Assembly: GCA_903870165.1 (NCBI GenBank)
Contig: CAIQBW010000002.1
Location: 1-35,073 of the forward strand
DNA from: an uncultured Methylophilaceae bacterium
Lineage (GTDB): Bacteria > Pseudomonadota > Gammaproteobacteria > Burkholderiales > Methylophilaceae
DNA: 35,073 nucleotides
Direction: 5' to 3'
A program made the translations under genes and the position numbers. Every line of letters begins with the position of its first letter. Positions within the stretch are counted from its first letter, which is position 1. Below the pieces are notes generated by a model. It was not told where the DNA came from and searched no databases. It worked only from the letters and a program-made list of their open reading frames with translations. Of this stretch, positions 1 to 9,084 are shown piece by piece.

Positions 1-131
1 AACCAGTGAACTTGCCAGCTACAAACACTCACACCTATCGATTGTTCAAATTTTTAAAGAGCAGGTACTACTAAATTCTTTTCTACTTCGCTATCCGCAA
101 AACAACTCCGCGTTAGCAACGAGAGGGGCGC
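1..131 (-). other. rRNA operon 5' leader with boxA (16S expected beyond left edge)
   Basis: On the minus strand this stretch reads downstream from a strong promoter and contains TGCTCTTTA (plus positions 55-63), a boxA-type antitermination element, followed by an AAAAATTTGAAC stretch and a GATAGGTGTGAGTGTTTG stretch. This combination is typical of the leader before betaproteobacterial 16S rRNA genes. No mature 16S sequence is visible, so the gene would begin just outside the window. A boxA also precedes 23S, but the adjacent promoter with a GC-rich discriminator favours the 16S leader. Confidence 0.75.
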
Positions 132-159
132 ATTATACAGAGCCAAAAAATCTCGTCAA
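132..159 (-). promoter_or_regulatory. rRNA-type sigma70 promoter
   Basis: Minus-strand -35 TTGACG (154-159), a 16-nt spacer and a perfect -10 TATAAT (132-137) are followed by a GC-rich discriminator, GCGCCCCTC. A near-consensus promoter with a GC-rich discriminator is the hallmark of stringently controlled rRNA promoters. It lies between the tRNA-fMet gene and the boxA leader and would drive the rRNA operon off the left edge. Confidence 0.8.
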
Positions 160-181
160 CTACTAAATTCGGTATTACATT

Positions 182-258
<77 letters not shown>

Positions 259-291
259 TCCGATTCGACATTAGTGCCGTCGAGAGGTGAG

Positions 292-321
292 ACTATAGCA
301 AGCTTTTAGCCTTGCTGTCAA
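292..321 (-). promoter_or_regulatory. Promoter of tRNA-fMet
   Basis: Minus-strand -35 TTGACA (316-321, perfect) and -10 TATAGT (292-297) are separated by 18 nt. Initiation would fall about 25-30 nt before the tRNA 5' end. It sits between the kdsB stop and the tRNA, so the tRNA does not depend on read-through from kdsB. Confidence 0.75.
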
Positions 322-327
322 TGCTAA

Positions 328-355
328 AACAGGATTATCTTATAGGGATTCTGTT
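328..355 (-). terminator. Possible weak terminator after kdsB
   Basis: Immediately after the kdsB stop codon the minus strand has AACAG ... CTGTT arms with two more A-T pairs inside a mismatch, followed by TTTT. The stem is short and AT-rich, so this is a weak candidate only. Its placement between kdsB and the tRNA promoter is sensible. Confidence 0.35.
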
Positions 356-357
356 GC

Positions 358-1122
358 TTATTTGGATTGGCCTGCAACAATCTTTCTAACAAGCGCTAGA
401 TCTTGAGGTGTATCCACACCGGTAGCAGGCGCCTCGCCCACAACCGAGACGCTAATTTTATGTCCATGCCACATTGCCCTCAACTGCTCCAAAGCTTCAT
501 ATTGTTCAATGAGCGCTGGCGTTAGATTTGCATAGGCATGCAAGAAGCTTGCACGATAAGCATAAATTCCAACATGGCGATATACAGGCATACCCTCTGG
601 CAAATCTTGAGATTGCCCAAAAGCATCACGAGCATAAGGTATCGGAGCTCGACTAAAATACATGGCATAGCCGTGTGCATCCATGACAACTTTCACCACA
701 TTAGAATTAATCATGGTTTCTTTGTCATGAATTGCATGACAAACCGTTGAAATTGAAGCTTGGGTTTGCGCATTCAAATCAGCCGCAACTTGCCGGATAA
801 TTTTTGGATCAATTAGAGGCTCATCACCTTGCACATTTACCACCAAAACATCATCTGCCCATTTAAAATGGGCTGCAACCTCGGCAATTCTATCTGTCCC
901 AGAAACGTGATCTTCACGCGTCATTACCACCTGAAAGCCAGCTTGCTTAACCATATTGAATATATCAATATGGTCTGTGGCAACAACAACTTCTTCTGCA
1001 CCACTCGCCACCGCCTGATCTGCTACGCGCACCACCATAGCCTTACCACCAATATCCAACATGGGCTTGGCTGGCAAACGGCTACTCGCATAACGAGCTG
1101 GGATAACGACTTTAAATTTCAT
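358..1122 (-). CDS. kdsB: 3-deoxy-manno-octulosonate cytidylyltransferase (CMP-Kdo synthetase)
   Basis: This cytoplasmic enzyme activates Kdo with CTP to CMP-Kdo, the donor for the inner core of lipopolysaccharide. The 254-aa product shows the family N-terminal nucleotide-binding motif [13 protein letters not shown] (residues 8-20), SGTDR (74-78) and VQGDEPLI (97-104), and is close to the usual length of about 250 aa. I chose the ATG at 1122 because the protein then begins [11 protein letters not shown] like its homologues. An in-frame GTG at 1149 would add nine unconserved residues and overlap the upstream stop. It is the last gene of the msbA-lpxK-ycaR-kdsB run, an order known from enterobacteria too. 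No strong Shine-Dalgarno sequence is visible, so it may rely on translation from ycaR 26 nt upstream. Confidence 0.96.
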   Translation of the reverse strand: MKFKVVIPARYASSRLPAKPMLDIGGKAMVVRVADQAVASGAEEVVVATDHIDIFNMVKQAGFQVVMTREDHVSGTDRIAEVAAHFKWADDVLVVNVQGDEPLIDPKIIRQVAADLNAQTQASISTVCHAIHDKETMINSNVVKVVMDAHGYAMYFSRAPIPYARDAFGQSQDLPEGMPVYRHVGIYAYRASFLHAYANLTPALIEQYEALEQLRAMWHGHKISVSVVGEAPATGVDTPQDLALVRKIVAGQSK

Positions 1123-1148
1123 ATGCTTAATCTTTGGCCAAATCGACA

Positions 1149-1328
1149 CTAGGCCTCTTCTGTATCCGCCAGTTTTCTTGCCTCGTCCTCAAGCATCACA
1201 GGGATGCCATCCTTAATCTGAAACCCCAAACGGCAAGGCTTGCATACCAACTCTTGCTCCGCTTTGCGAAAATGCAAAGGACCTTTGCAAACAGGGCACA
1301 CCAAAATGTCGAGTAATTTAATATCCAT
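1149..1328 (-). CDS. ycaR: Trm112/YcaR-family small zinc-ribbon protein
   Basis: A 59-aa protein beginning [18 protein letters not shown]. It has two CxxC pairs, C11-x-x-C14 and C29-x-x-C32, that form a probable zinc ribbon. The fold matches the bacterial YcaR (UPF0434/Trm112) family, whose molecular role in bacteria is not well established. In eukaryotes and archaea Trm112 activates methyltransferases. The gene starts one base after the lpxK stop and ends 26 nt before kdsB, so it is almost certainly cotranslated or coupled with these lipid A/Kdo genes. A small protein between lpxK and kdsB at this place is conserved across proteobacteria, which supports it as a real gene despite its size. 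Confidence 0.9.
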   Translation of the reverse strand: MDIKLLDILVCPVCKGPLHFRKAEQELVCKPCRLGFQIKDGIPVMLEDEARKLADTEEA

Positions 1329-1329
1329 A

Positions 1330-2358
1330 CTATTTTCCTTCGCTTAATGATGCCAACTTTTGCAACACGAATTCATTCAAGCCATCGTCTATATTAGCAC
1401 TGACCGGTAGCATCCAAATATCGAACTGCGTGTTACCTTTGGCAAATTGCGAACACTTCACCGCATCTTTTTCCGTCATCAGAATTGTCTTACCCACAAA
1501 CGGCAATAAATCTTGAGGCGTAAAAGCGTAGTGATCAGCAAAACTTTTCCGCTCAAAAACCAAACCCATTTTTGTCAATCCATCAAAAAAGCGTTTAGGA
1601 TTTCCGATACCAGCAATTGCTACCAATTTTTTATGGTCAAAATAATTAGATTTCTGCTGAGTTTTGCCGTCAAACAGAGAAACAAAAGTGTCTCCTGAAA
1701 GCTTCATCTCAAATACCAAGGGCAAAAATTTCGTTTTAATTGAGGATTGCTGATGGGCATTTGTCATTACAATCGCATCAACTGTATTAAGTCGAGATTT
1801 GATCTCTCGCAAAGGTCCTGATGGCAACAACAATTCATTACCAAAAGCACGCTCACCATCTACAGTTGCAATTTCAATATCGCGTTGCAAAGAATAATGC
1901 TGAAGGCCGTCATCACTAATAATTACATTCACTTTAGGGTGAGCTTTCAACAAAGCCGCCCCAGCATCCACACGATTATTACAAACAAAAATTGGGCAGA
2001 TTTCTCGCTTCGCGATTAGCAACGGCTCATCTCCTACGTGGCTTGCTAAATCATTCGCAAAAACCTGAGTCACATAATTTGCTGAACCACCATAGCCGCG
2101 GCTAACAATCCCTGGCTTTAAACCATTTATCTTTAATTGCTCCGCCAGCCAAATAACAAGCGGGGTTTTACCTGTCCCACCCACACTAATATTACCAACC
2201 ACGATAACAGGAACAGGCAATTTATAACGTCTTAAAATGCCTAAACGAAATAGATGTTTTCTAGAGATGCTCAGCAAAAAGAAAATAAAAGAAAGGGGCA
2301 AAAGAACTAAATGCCAGATTGAATAGCCCTTCCATTGTTTTTGGATCCAATCAGCCAT
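1330..2358 (-). CDS. lpxK: Tetraacyldisaccharide 4'-kinase (lipid A 4'-kinase)
   Basis: LpxK phosphorylates the 4' position of the tetraacyldisaccharide-1-phosphate precursor to make lipid IVA, at the cytoplasmic face of the inner membrane. The 342-aa product has an N-terminal hydrophobic anchor (about residues 15-31) and an unusual P-loop within [14 protein letters not shown] (53-66), both characteristic of the family. [12 protein letters not shown] further on is another conserved LpxK block. The length is normal. The gene lies 16 nt after msbA and directly before ycaR and kdsB, forming a lipid A/LPS inner-core operon. The start is an ATG followed by [11 protein letters not shown], typical of LpxK N-termini. 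Confidence 0.96.
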   Translation of the reverse strand: MADWIQKQWKGYSIWHLVLLPLSFIFFLLSISRKHLFRLGILRRYKLPVPVIVVGNISVGGTGKTPLVIWLAEQLKINGLKPGIVSRGYGGSANYVTQVFANDLASHVGDEPLLIAKREICPIFVCNNRVDAGAALLKAHPKVNVIISDDGLQHYSLQRDIEIATVDGERAFGNELLLPSGPLREIKSRLNTVDAIVMTNAHQQSSIKTKFLPLVFEMKLSGDTFVSLFDGKTQQKSNYFDHKKLVAIAGIGNPKRFFDGLTKMGLVFERKSFADHYAFTPQDLLPFVGKTILMTEKDAVKCSQFAKGNTQFDIWMLPVSANIDDGLNEFVLQKLASLSEGK

Positions 2359-2374
2359 TTATTTGCGCCAGTCT

Positions 2375-4126
2375 TTAGTGAAACTGCTTTTGATAAAGCT
2401 TAGCGTAATGGCCGCCTACTTTTAATAACTCTGCATGTGTACCGCTCTCAACAATCTCACCATGCTCCATCACAAAAATCCGATCAGCATTTTCAATAGT
2501 TGATAAACGATGAGCAATCACGATGCTAGTCCGATTTTTCATCAAAGTATCTAATGCTGCTTGAACATGTTGTTCTGACTCAGTATCTAGCGCAGATGTC
2601 GCTTCATCTAACAATAGAATAGGTGCGTCTTTCAAAATCGCACGAGCAATGGCTAAACGCTGTTTTTGTCCACCTGAGAGTCGAACACCTCTGTCACCAA
2701 TCTCACTTTGCAATCCATTTGGGAGTTGCTGAATAAATTCCCAAGCATGCGCCGCCTTCGCAGCCGCAATTACCTTTTCTTCACTTACCTCACGCAAAGC
2801 ACCGTAAGCTATATTGTTAAAAACCGTGTCATTAAACAAGACCACATCTTGGCTTACTAGCGCAAACTGCTCACGTAAGTTAGCTAGCTTTAATGCGCGC
2901 ACATCAACGCCATCCAATAACACCAAACCCTCTTGATGCTCATAAAAGCGAGGAAGTAAATTCACCATCGTGGTCTTCCCGCCACCAGAACGACCAACAA
3001 GAGCTAACTTTTCACCAGGCTTAATGGTGAAGCTGATTTGATTAAGCGCGTTGCTTTTTGCACTTTCATATCTCAAACCAACACCCTTAAATTCGATCTC
3101 ACCTTTAGCACGACCAATTTCAAGCGTGCCTTCATCCAACTCTGACTGAGTATCAATCAGACCAAACACGCTTTGGGCCGCCGCAACCCCCACTTGCAAA
3201 GTCTCATTCATTTTTGTCAGGCTTTTGATTGGCGGAATCAACATCAGAAGTGCACCAATAAAGGCTGCAAACTCACCTGCAGTAAACTTACCAACTGAAT
3301 AATAAACAACCGCACCCAAAGAAAATGCCGCAAGCATTTCAATCACCATGCTATTAATGCCTGAAATGCGGGTTAAACGAATTTGCATATGGCGATTCTT
3401 AGCTACAACAGAAGCAAATCGTTTTTGCTCGTATTCTGCGCCAGCAAAAATCTTAATCATACGTTGCCCTGCACTTGCTTCTTCTGCAACTTGAGTCATT
3501 TCACCCATGCTGCCTTGATTGGCCCTGCCCGCTTCTCTTAGCTTTGGCGTCATCTTATTAAGATATAGCACCATGAGAGGCGCTGTTACTACAAAAATTA
3601 AAGTCAACTGCCAATCCAAATAAAGCATGTAAGCAACCATGCCCACAATGGTCAAGCTATCGCGCACAGAGCTTACTGCTGCATTGGTCGCAGCGCTAGA
3701 CATTTGCTCAGTATCGTAAGTAAGTTTAGACGTCACCACACCAGCCGAAATAGAGTCAAAGAAGCTCACTGGCAGAGTCATCAACCTAGCAAATGCTTCA
3801 ACACGCAAATCCTCAACCACTCGACGCGCTACCCAGCGCATTGCAAAAGTCGAAGCAAAGCCGGCAAATGCACGCAGAGCCAACAGACCAAACAACATAA
3901 AAGGGAGAAGGTGCAACATGGTAGTGTCATGCTTAACAAAACCAGCATCTGTTACCAACTTAATGGTGGCTAAAAAACCGGTATTTGTCGCTGAGAAAGC
4001 AACGAGCGCAAGAATGCTAAACCCGAACATCTGCCAATAGCGCAGTGCGTATTTGAGCATTCGCAAATAAAGCGTCTTAGCTGAATATTGATACATTTGA
4101 GATTGAGTAAGACTAGATTTTGACAT
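2375..4126 (-). CDS. msbA: Lipid A export ABC transporter, ATP-binding/permease protein MsbA
   Basis: MsbA is a homodimeric half-transporter that flips core-lipid A across the inner membrane. The 583-aa product has an N-terminal six-helix membrane domain (about residues 20-330). This is followed by an ABC ATPase domain with Walker A GRSGGGKTT starting at residue 378, the LSGGQ signature at 483-487, Walker B ILLLDEATSALD, and the switch histidine in IAHRLSTIENAD. The size and architecture fit MsbA rather than a generic exporter, and the neighbours lpxK and kdsB make that assignment strong. It begins with ATG at 4126, about 105 nt after the exbD stop, with a hairpin in between. Confidence 0.95.
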   Translation of the reverse strand: MSKSSLTQSQMYQYSAKTLYLRMLKYALRYWQMFGFSILALVAFSATNTGFLATIKLVTDAGFVKHDTTMLHLLPFMLFGLLALRAFAGFASTFAMRWVARRVVEDLRVEAFARLMTLPVSFFDSISAGVVTSKLTYDTEQMSSAATNAAVSSVRDSLTIVGMVAYMLYLDWQLTLIFVVTAPLMVLYLNKMTPKLREAGRANQGSMGEMTQVAEEASAGQRMIKIFAGAEYEQKRFASVVAKNRHMQIRLTRISGINSMVIEMLAAFSLGAVVYYSVGKFTAGEFAAFIGALLMLIPPIKSLTKMNETLQVGVAAAQSVFGLIDTQSELDEGTLEIGRAKGEIEFKGVGLRYESAKSNALNQISFTIKPGEKLALVGRSGGGKTTMVNLLPRFYEHQEGLVLLDGVDVRALKLANLREQFALVSQDVVLFNDTVFNNIAYGALREVSEEKVIAAAKAAHAWEFIQQLPNGLQSEIGDRGVRLSGGQKQRLAIARAILKDAPILLLDEATSALDTESEQHVQAALDTLMKNRTSIVIAHRLSTIENADRIFVMEHGEIVESGTHAELLKVGGHYAKLYQKQFH

Positions 4127-4150
4127 GAACTCGACTGCTTAAATCAACAA

Positions 4151-4184
4151 CCCCAAACGCATCATTGACAAGATGTATTTGGGG
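4151..4184 (-). other. Hairpin in the exbD-msbA gap
   Basis: A 13-nt inverted repeat, CCCCAAATACATC / GATGCGTTTGGGG on the minus strand, has two internal mismatches and an 8-nt loop. It lies between the exbD stop and the msbA start. No U-run follows on the minus strand, so it is not a standard intrinsic terminator. It could be an attenuating or RNA-processing/stability element that sets different mRNA levels for exbBD and msbA-lpxK-kdsB. Confidence 0.5.
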
Positions 4185-4230
4185 CGTTTTGGGAGTGACA
4201 TCGACGGATAAATATCCATCAACAAAATGC

Positions 4231-4653
4231 TTAATTATTACCACCCGTTTGTGTTGCAAAAGTAATGTGCGTGAAGCCAATTTGGCGTGCAGCCTCCATG
4301 ACATTAATGACTGACTGATGCGTTGTGTTAGCATCTGCATTGATAATAATCGTTGGTTCTTTTCCATCACCAGCTGCTTTTTTCAGCGCGGCGCCAATGG
4401 CAGATACAGAGCCATCTGACAGGGCAACCTTGCCCACTTCATAATGCCCTTTTGCATCCACGCCCACATCAATGACTAATGGCTTTTGGTCCGGCGAATT
4501 TGCTTCAGCGGTTGGCAAATTAATTTGCAATTCACTCATACGAGCAAATGTTGAGCTAACTACCAAAAAAATAATAATCACCAACAAAACGTCAATTAAT
4601 GGCACGAGATTCATTTCTAAATCCTCGTGTTTTTTACCGCGATGAAAATTCAT
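4231..4653 (-). CDS. exbD: Biopolymer transport protein ExbD/TolR family
   Basis: ExbD-type proteins partner with ExbB in an inner-membrane proton channel that energises TonB or Tol systems. The 140-aa product has a short basic cytoplasmic N-terminus, one transmembrane helix (about residues 17-36) carrying the conserved proton-path aspartate D21 in NLVPLIDVLL, and a periplasmic domain. The gene follows exbB with a single-base gap. No tonB or tolA/tolB/pal gene is adjacent. An exbBD pair next to the lipid A genes is a recurring arrangement in betaproteobacteria, and its exact partner here cannot be told from sequence. Confidence 0.93.
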   Translation of the reverse strand: MNFHRGKKHEDLEMNLVPLIDVLLVIIIFLVVSSTFARMSELQINLPTAEANSPDQKPLVIDVGVDAKGHYEVGKVALSDGSVSAIGAALKKAAGDGKEPTIIINADANTTHQSVINVMEAARQIGFTHITFATQTGGNN

Positions 4654-4654
4654 T

Positions 4655-5266
4655 TTACTTACGCTCGCCGTTTAGGATTTCCACCAACTTAACTGCTTGT
4701 TGTTCCATTTCAACAATCAAGCCATCCACTTTAGCGCGGAAATAACGATATGAAATCATTGCTGGCACAGCTACCACAATGCCGCCAGCAGTATTGTAAA
4801 GCGCCACTGAAATCCCTTTAGCGAATTGTGCTACGTCATGCCCAGAGCCAGCCGCGTTAAATGCACCAAACAACTCAACCATACCAATGACCGTACCCAA
4901 TAAACCAAGCAACGGGCTGACGGTTGCAATCGTACCTAAAGTAGACAAGTGCTTTTCTAGCTTATGTGCAACAGCACGACCAGATTCCTCAATCGACTCT
5001 TTAATCATCTCTCTTGAGGCGTTTGCGTTATTGAGTGCACTTGCAAAAATCTCACCCAACAGAGAGTGGGATTGTAATTTTTCACAAGTATCTTTAGTCA
5101 CACCGCCTTGTGCTAACCACTTTTTAACTTCAGGCAATAAGTTAGAGGGGGCAATCACTTCGCTACGCAAAGTCCAAGCGCGCTCAACAATAATGGCAAT
5201 CGCGACGATAGAAGCAAGGATAAGAGGATAAATTGGCCATCCAGCAGCTTTAATGATTTCTAACAC
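4655..5266 (-). CDS. exbB: Biopolymer transport protein ExbB (MotA/TolQ/ExbB proton channel)
   Basis: This is the proton-channel scaffold that works with ExbD. The product (203 aa from my chosen start) has three hydrophobic segments: an N-terminal one (GWPIYPLILASIVAIAIIVE), and two in the C-terminal MotA/TolQ/ExbB domain around TVSPLLGLLGTVIGMVELF and GISVALYNTAGGIVVAVPAM. Two GTG starts are possible. At 5272 the AGGA sequence would touch the start codon. At 5266 an AGGAG lies 5 nt upstream and the protein begins MLEIIKAAGW, so I prefer 5266. It is the first gene after a 105-nt intergenic region and is probably the promoter-proximal gene of exbBD-msbA-lpxK-ycaR-kdsB. Confidence 0.92.
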   Translation of the reverse strand: MLEIIKAAGWPIYPLILASIVAIAIIVERAWTLRSEVIAPSNLLPEVKKWLAQGGVTKDTCEKLQSHSLLGEIFASALNNANASREMIKESIEESGRAVAHKLEKHLSTLGTIATVSPLLGLLGTVIGMVELFGAFNAAGSGHDVAQFAKGISVALYNTAGGIVVAVPAMISYRYFRAKVDGLIVEMEQQAVKLVEILNGERK

Positions 5267-5325
5267 AGGCACTCCTAAAAATTCTTAAAAATTCTCACTT
5301 AGCCAAAAAGTTAACTAAGTCGTAT

Positions 5326-5343
5326 TAAAGTGACGTTACTTTA
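5326..5343. promoter_or_regulatory. Palindrome upstream of exbB (candidate operator)
   Basis: TAAAGTGACGTTACTTTA is an 18-bp dyad with one mismatched pair, between the lolD stop and the exbB start. It lies where a promoter for the exbBD-msbA operon should be. I do not recognise it as the site of a particular regulator, and it does not resemble a Fur box. Chance remains possible. Confidence 0.3.
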
Positions 5344-5377
5344 GCGCGTCAGTGCTTTTTCAGCAAGTACACTTAGG

Positions 5378-6052
5378 TCAAACCAACATCAATTTGCCAT
5401 CCACTAATTTGTATTGGCGTTTTAATTTTGCAGACAATTCCAAATCGTGTGTCACCACCACCAAAGCTACGCCTTGAGTTTGGTTCATTTCTAGCAACAA
5501 ATCAAAAACAGCATGCGCTGTATACCTGTCCAGATTACCTGTTGGCTCATCCGCCAACACGCATTTCGGCTTAGTGACCATAGCCCGAGCCACCGCCGCG
5601 CGCTGGCGTTCCCCGCCAGAAAGCTCGCCAGGCATATGTTCCATGCGATGGGCCAAACCAACTTTTTTCAATATCTCAGTAGCCAACACCATCGCCTCTT
5701 CACGAGGTATACGGCGAATTAATAAAGGCATCGCTACATTTTCTAGCGCTGTAAATTCTGGCAAAAGATGATGGAACTGATACACAAAACCTAGAGATTG
5801 ATTACGTAATTCACCACGCTTTGTTTCACTCATTTCAGCAAGCGGCTTACCAAGAATACTGACATCACCAGCACTTGGCGCGTCTAACCCACCCAACAAG
5901 TGCAAAAGTGTGCTTTTACCAGAACCCGAAGTACCAACAATCGCGATTTGCTCACCTGCCTGCACATCCAAATCAATGCCGTTAAGCACAGCCACATCTA
6001 ACCCTGTGTAAGTTTTCTGCAAACCTTTTGATTGAAGAATAAATTTAGTCAT
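5378..6052 (-). CDS. lolD: Lipoprotein-releasing system ATP-binding protein LolD
   Basis: LolD is the cytoplasmic ATPase of LolCDE, which extracts outer-membrane lipoproteins from the inner membrane and hands them to LolA. The 224-aa product has Walker [10 protein letters not shown] (40-48), the signature LSGGERQ (144-150) and Walker [12 protein letters not shown]. The block [18 protein letters not shown] (89-106) is the Lol-type version of the Q-loop region and separates LolD from other small ABC ATPases such as FtsE or MacB. The start overlaps the end of lolC by 8 nt, so the two are translationally coupled. Confidence 0.96.
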   Translation of the reverse strand: MTKFILQSKGLQKTYTGLDVAVLNGIDLDVQAGEQIAIVGTSGSGKSTLLHLLGGLDAPSAGDVSILGKPLAEMSETKRGELRNQSLGFVYQFHHLLPEFTALENVAMPLLIRRIPREEAMVLATEILKKVGLAHRMEHMPGELSGGERQRAAVARAMVTKPKCVLADEPTGNLDRYTAHAVFDLLLEMNQTQGVALVVVTHDLELSAKLKRQYKLVDGKLMLV

Positions 6053-7328
6053 ATCGCAAAGCCTCAGCAGGATTCATTTTAGATGCTTTCCAGCTTGGAT
6101 AAAGTGTTGCAATCAAACTTAAGAAGAAGGATAAAACAACGATAGTCACAACATCACCCCACAATAAATGGGAAGGCAATTCGCTGATGTAGTAAATGTC
6201 TTTTGCCAAAAACTGCACATTAAATAAATGCTCGATAAAAGGCACAATCGTACTGATATTGAGCGCAATCAACACCCCAAAAAATGCACCGACCACTGTG
6301 CCAATCAAGCCAATCAGCGCGCCCTGCACAATAAATATTGCCATAATGCTTGATGGGCTTGCGCCAAAGGTTCTCATAATAGCAATGTCAGCGCGCTTAT
6401 CCGTCACCGCCATCACCAAAGTGGAAACAATATTAAATGCCGCTACCGCAACAATGAGTGCCAAGATAATAGACATCACACGTTTTTCCATCTGGATAGC
6501 ACGGAAAAAATTAGCGTGCTCTTGTGTCCAATCAGTTAAAAACAGCGACTGGGATTCTTCGCTTAGCACGACAGCTAAATCCTGCGAAATTCTTGGTGCT
6601 AAGAATAAATCATCTAATTTCAAACGCACTCCAGATACGTTATCACCCATGCGGTAAAGCTTAGCAGCATCATCAATGTTAATCAGTGCCAAGCCTGCGT
6701 CATATTCATACATGCCGACTTGAAACAAACCAACCACCGTGAACTGCTTAATACGTGGCACGACCCCAGTCGGTGTAAATTGACCCTGTGGCGCCATCAG
6801 CACAACTTTGTCACCTAAAATTACCCCTAAAGATTGAGCCAACTCAGCTCCAAGCACAATACCGAATTCTCCAGCTTTTAAATTGGCTAATTTTCCAGCA
6901 CGCATATGCTCAGCCAAATCAGACACTTTGCTTTCCTCGTTAGGCAATACCCCTCTCACAATCGCCCCCTGAACGGCTTGGCCATTAGAGAGCATCCCTT
7001 GCGCCATAATATAAGGCGCTGTGCCCGTCACATGTTTAGCAGCTTGCACCTTAGAGGAAACAGTTTGCCAATCTGAAAGCAAGTTGTTGGTCCCTGTGAT
7101 TTGTAAGTGGGAAGCCACACCCAAAATACGTGATCGCAATTCCTCTTGAAAGCCATTCATCACCGAAAGCACAACAATAAGTGCCGCAACCCCCAAGCCT
7201 ATTCCCACCATGCTGGTCAGCGAGATAAAAGAAATAAAGTGATTGCGTCGTTTGGCGCGGGTGTAACGCATGCCGACAAAAAGCTCGAACGGCAATGTTT
7301 GTTTGATGGATTTAAGACGTTTAAACAT
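6045..7328 (-). CDS. lolC: Lipoprotein-releasing system transmembrane protein LolC/LolE
   Basis: This is the membrane subunit of the lipoprotein-sorting ABC transporter. The 427-aa product has an N-terminal transmembrane helix (about residues 34-60, following [20 protein letters not shown]), a large periplasmic domain of about 200 residues, and three C-terminal helices beginning near residue 270, the standard MacB/FtsX-like layout. Only one such gene is present beside lolD, so the transporter may use a homodimer (LolF-like arrangement) or a second subunit encoded elsewhere. The name LolC is used in the family sense. The start is an ATG at 7328 with no clear Shine-Dalgarno. Confidence 0.94.
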   Translation of the reverse strand: MFKRLKSIKQTLPFELFVGMRYTRAKRRNHFISFISLTSMVGIGLGVAALIVVLSVMNGFQEELRSRILGVASHLQITGTNNLLSDWQTVSSKVQAAKHVTGTAPYIMAQGMLSNGQAVQGAIVRGVLPNEESKVSDLAEHMRAGKLANLKAGEFGIVLGAELAQSLGVILGDKVVLMAPQGQFTPTGVVPRIKQFTVVGLFQVGMYEYDAGLALINIDDAAKLYRMGDNVSGVRLKLDDLFLAPRISQDLAVVLSEESQSLFLTDWTQEHANFFRAIQMEKRVMSIILALIVAVAAFNIVSTLVMAVTDKRADIAIMRTFGASPSSIMAIFIVQGALIGLIGTVVGAFFGVLIALNISTIVPFIEHLFNVQFLAKDIYYISELPSHLLWGDVVTIVVLSFFLSLIATLYPSWKASKMNPAEALRYD

Positions 7329-7354
7329 AATAATTATCTGTCGCTATTCATGCA

Positions 7355-9007
7355 TTATTCATTAACATCAGCTTCAACAACCAAAGGAATATGAGGCTGT
7401 TTAGACCAAGTTTGCCATTGTGATTGCGTAAGCACGCCTGCAATTAGCGCACGATAAGGTTGTTGATACTCTGGCACTAGATCACCTAGTGGACGCATTT
7501 TGTCAAAATACATCACCACGCGACCATCGGGGTGCGCTGTAAACCAAGCGTCTAACTGCCCTTCGTTTAACTCTTCGGGAGACTTCAACATTCTGCCCAC
7601 AAAATTAAACTGTCCGTGATATTTGCCAATGTTAGCCAAAGAAATATTTTGGTCTTGCAGGCCTTTTAAGTAATGGCTGATTTTCGTCATGTCATAAGCT
7701 GCGCCAGCAGAACGAATGACACCAAGATACAACATCGCTATCGCCAATAAACCCAATAAAGCTACGTGCTGTAAATAGCGGATTTTGTGGCTTCCCACGC
7801 TCATCATTAACATCACACTACCCAACACCAATAGAGCACCAGCCCAAACTGGAATATTTGCCACCCAAAGCGCTAAATAGTGATGCTGATTGTAACTAGG
7901 CAAGGCGAGCAACAACACGCCAACAGCAATGCCAACCAACGCTGGCAGGAGCTTATCTATCCATGTGAGCGCAACGATATCATCCCATCCACGGGCTACC
8001 AACAAAGCAAAAGTGGGCATAATCGGCAACAAATAATGGGGCTGTTTACCGCTAATCAAACTAAAAGCAATAAATACGGGAATAAACCAAGCCAAACAGA
8101 AACGAACGCCCTGTTCTTTAATCGCGGCAAAAGTTTCACCCAAAGCGCGCCAAACAGGCAAAGCAAATAACCAAGGAAATAGCATGACCGGCAACATCGG
8201 CAAATACCAATAAACAGGACGGCGATGTGCGAAAGATTTCACCATACGGTCTGCCGTTTGACCCCAAAAGATCTCATGTTGATATTTTGGGCCACCGTAA
8301 ATGCCAGCGGGAATTGCCCATGCCAGCAAAATTAATGCGCCCACAATCAACGCAACCAAAATACTTAAATACCAATGTCGTAAATTTGGCTTGTTATCCG
8401 AATTACCCGTCCACCATGGGGCCAGCACCGCCAAAGGCAAAATCTGTAGCAATATCGTTGGGCCTTTTGCGAGCAAACCGCCAGCGATCGCAAGCGCGAC
8501 ATAAGCCCAACCCTTCTTGGCTTCGCCTTGCCAAGCTATGAGCAACCCCAATGCCCCCCAAATAGTGAAAAACGCCACCAACATATCGAACATGGTCGCA
8601 GTGGTAAAGACTGCCCACATGCCACTCCCTAGCAAGATTAGTGATGCGACATATGAAATATGAGGACGCTCAGGCCACAATCGGACCGCGATTTTTTGCG
8701 TCATCAACACAGCGCCTAATGCAAAAATGGAGGGGAACAATCTCGGCCACCAATCATTGACACCAAATACCGTCCAACCTAAATTCATCAGCCAAAACAA
8801 AAGTGGTGGTTTGTGGCTGTAAGTTTCACCATTCAAATAAGGGACTAAAAAGTCATGATTTAAAAACATATTCCAAGCCACGGTGACATAACGTGTTTCA
8901 TCAATCGGCAAATAAGAGCGGCTAAACAACGAAACCAACACCAATACTAGCCAAAAAGCGCCAATATGAAGTTGCATTTGCTGAGATTGATTTTGCGGTT
9001 GGCTCAT
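7355..9007 (-). CDS. Family-39 (ArnT/PMT-like) GT-C membrane glycosyltransferase
   Basis: A 550-aa polytopic inner-membrane protein of the ArnT/PMT superfamily, which transfers sugars from polyprenyl-phosphate donors to lipid or protein acceptors on the periplasmic side. Visible family marks are the first periplasmic loop LPIDETRYVTVAWNMF, with the catalytic-type Asp-Glu pair (about residues 36-37), and HKPPLLFWL shortly after. About ten or more hydrophobic segments follow, then a soluble C-terminal tail (about residues 440-550). The acceptor cannot be read from the sequence. Proximity to lolCD and lipid A genes makes lipid A or another envelope glycan plausible, but ArnT itself would need arnA/B/C partners, which are absent here. 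It ends 26 nt before lolC and may be cotranscribed with it. Confidence 0.82.
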   Translation of the reverse strand: MSQPQNQSQQMQLHIGAFWLVLVLVSLFSRSYLPIDETRYVTVAWNMFLNHDFLVPYLNGETYSHKPPLLFWLMNLGWTVFGVNDWWPRLFPSIFALGAVLMTQKIAVRLWPERPHISYVASLILLGSGMWAVFTTATMFDMLVAFFTIWGALGLLIAWQGEAKKGWAYVALAIAGGLLAKGPTILLQILPLAVLAPWWTGNSDNKPNLRHWYLSILVALIVGALILLAWAIPAGIYGGPKYQHEIFWGQTADRMVKSFAHRRPVYWYLPMLPVMLFPWLFALPVWRALGETFAAIKEQGVRFCLAWFIPVFIAFSLISGKQPHYLLPIMPTFALLVARGWDDIVALTWIDKLLPALVGIAVGVLLLALPSYNQHHYLALWVANIPVWAGALLVLGSVMLMMSVGSHKIRYLQHVALLGLLAIAMLYLGVIRSAGAAYDMTKISHYLKGLQDQNISLANIGKYHGQFNFVGRMLKSPEELNEGQLDAWFTAHPDGRVVMYFDKMRPLGDLVPEYQQPYRALIAGVLTQSQWQTWSKQPHIPLVVEADVNE

Positions 9008-9072
9008 GAATAATTAGACTAAAGCAATAATGTGAATACGAGAATTTTAGCAGGGTTAAGCCATCAATCTGT

Positions 9073-9078
9073 TAAAAT
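9073..9078 (+). promoter_or_regulatory. -10 element of ribE, 6 nt before the start codon
   Basis: TAAAAT lies with only 6 nt (TGCAGA) between it and the ribE ATG. Transcription would begin at or next to the A of the start codon, so the mRNA is predicted to be leaderless or nearly so. No good -35 hexamer is visible at 17 nt, and there is no room for an FMN riboswitch. Confidence 0.45.
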
Positions 9079-9084
9079 TGCAGA

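Noticed and set aside
829-1152. A 107-aa plus-strand open frame opposite kdsB
   Set aside because: Antisense to a well-supported gene, rich in His/Cys/Asn as expected of a shadow frame, with no family resemblance.
1134-1316. A 60-aa plus-strand open frame between kdsB and lpxK
   Set aside because: It is the antisense shadow of ycaR, whose CxxC pairs, spacing and operon position identify the real gene on the minus strand.
4113-4370. An 85-aa minus-strand open frame overlapping the exbD 3' end and the exbD-msbA gap
   Set aside because: It overlaps most of the exbD C-terminal coding region in another frame, has no recognisable motif, and exbD is a clear family member.
6196-6657. A 153-aa plus-strand open frame within lolC
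   Set aside because: Composition and position show it is an antisense shadow of the membrane protein gene.
9008-9084. FMN riboswitch before ribE
   Set aside because: The gap is only 77 nt, contains no RFN-like conserved blocks, and the likely -10 lies 6 nt from the start codon.
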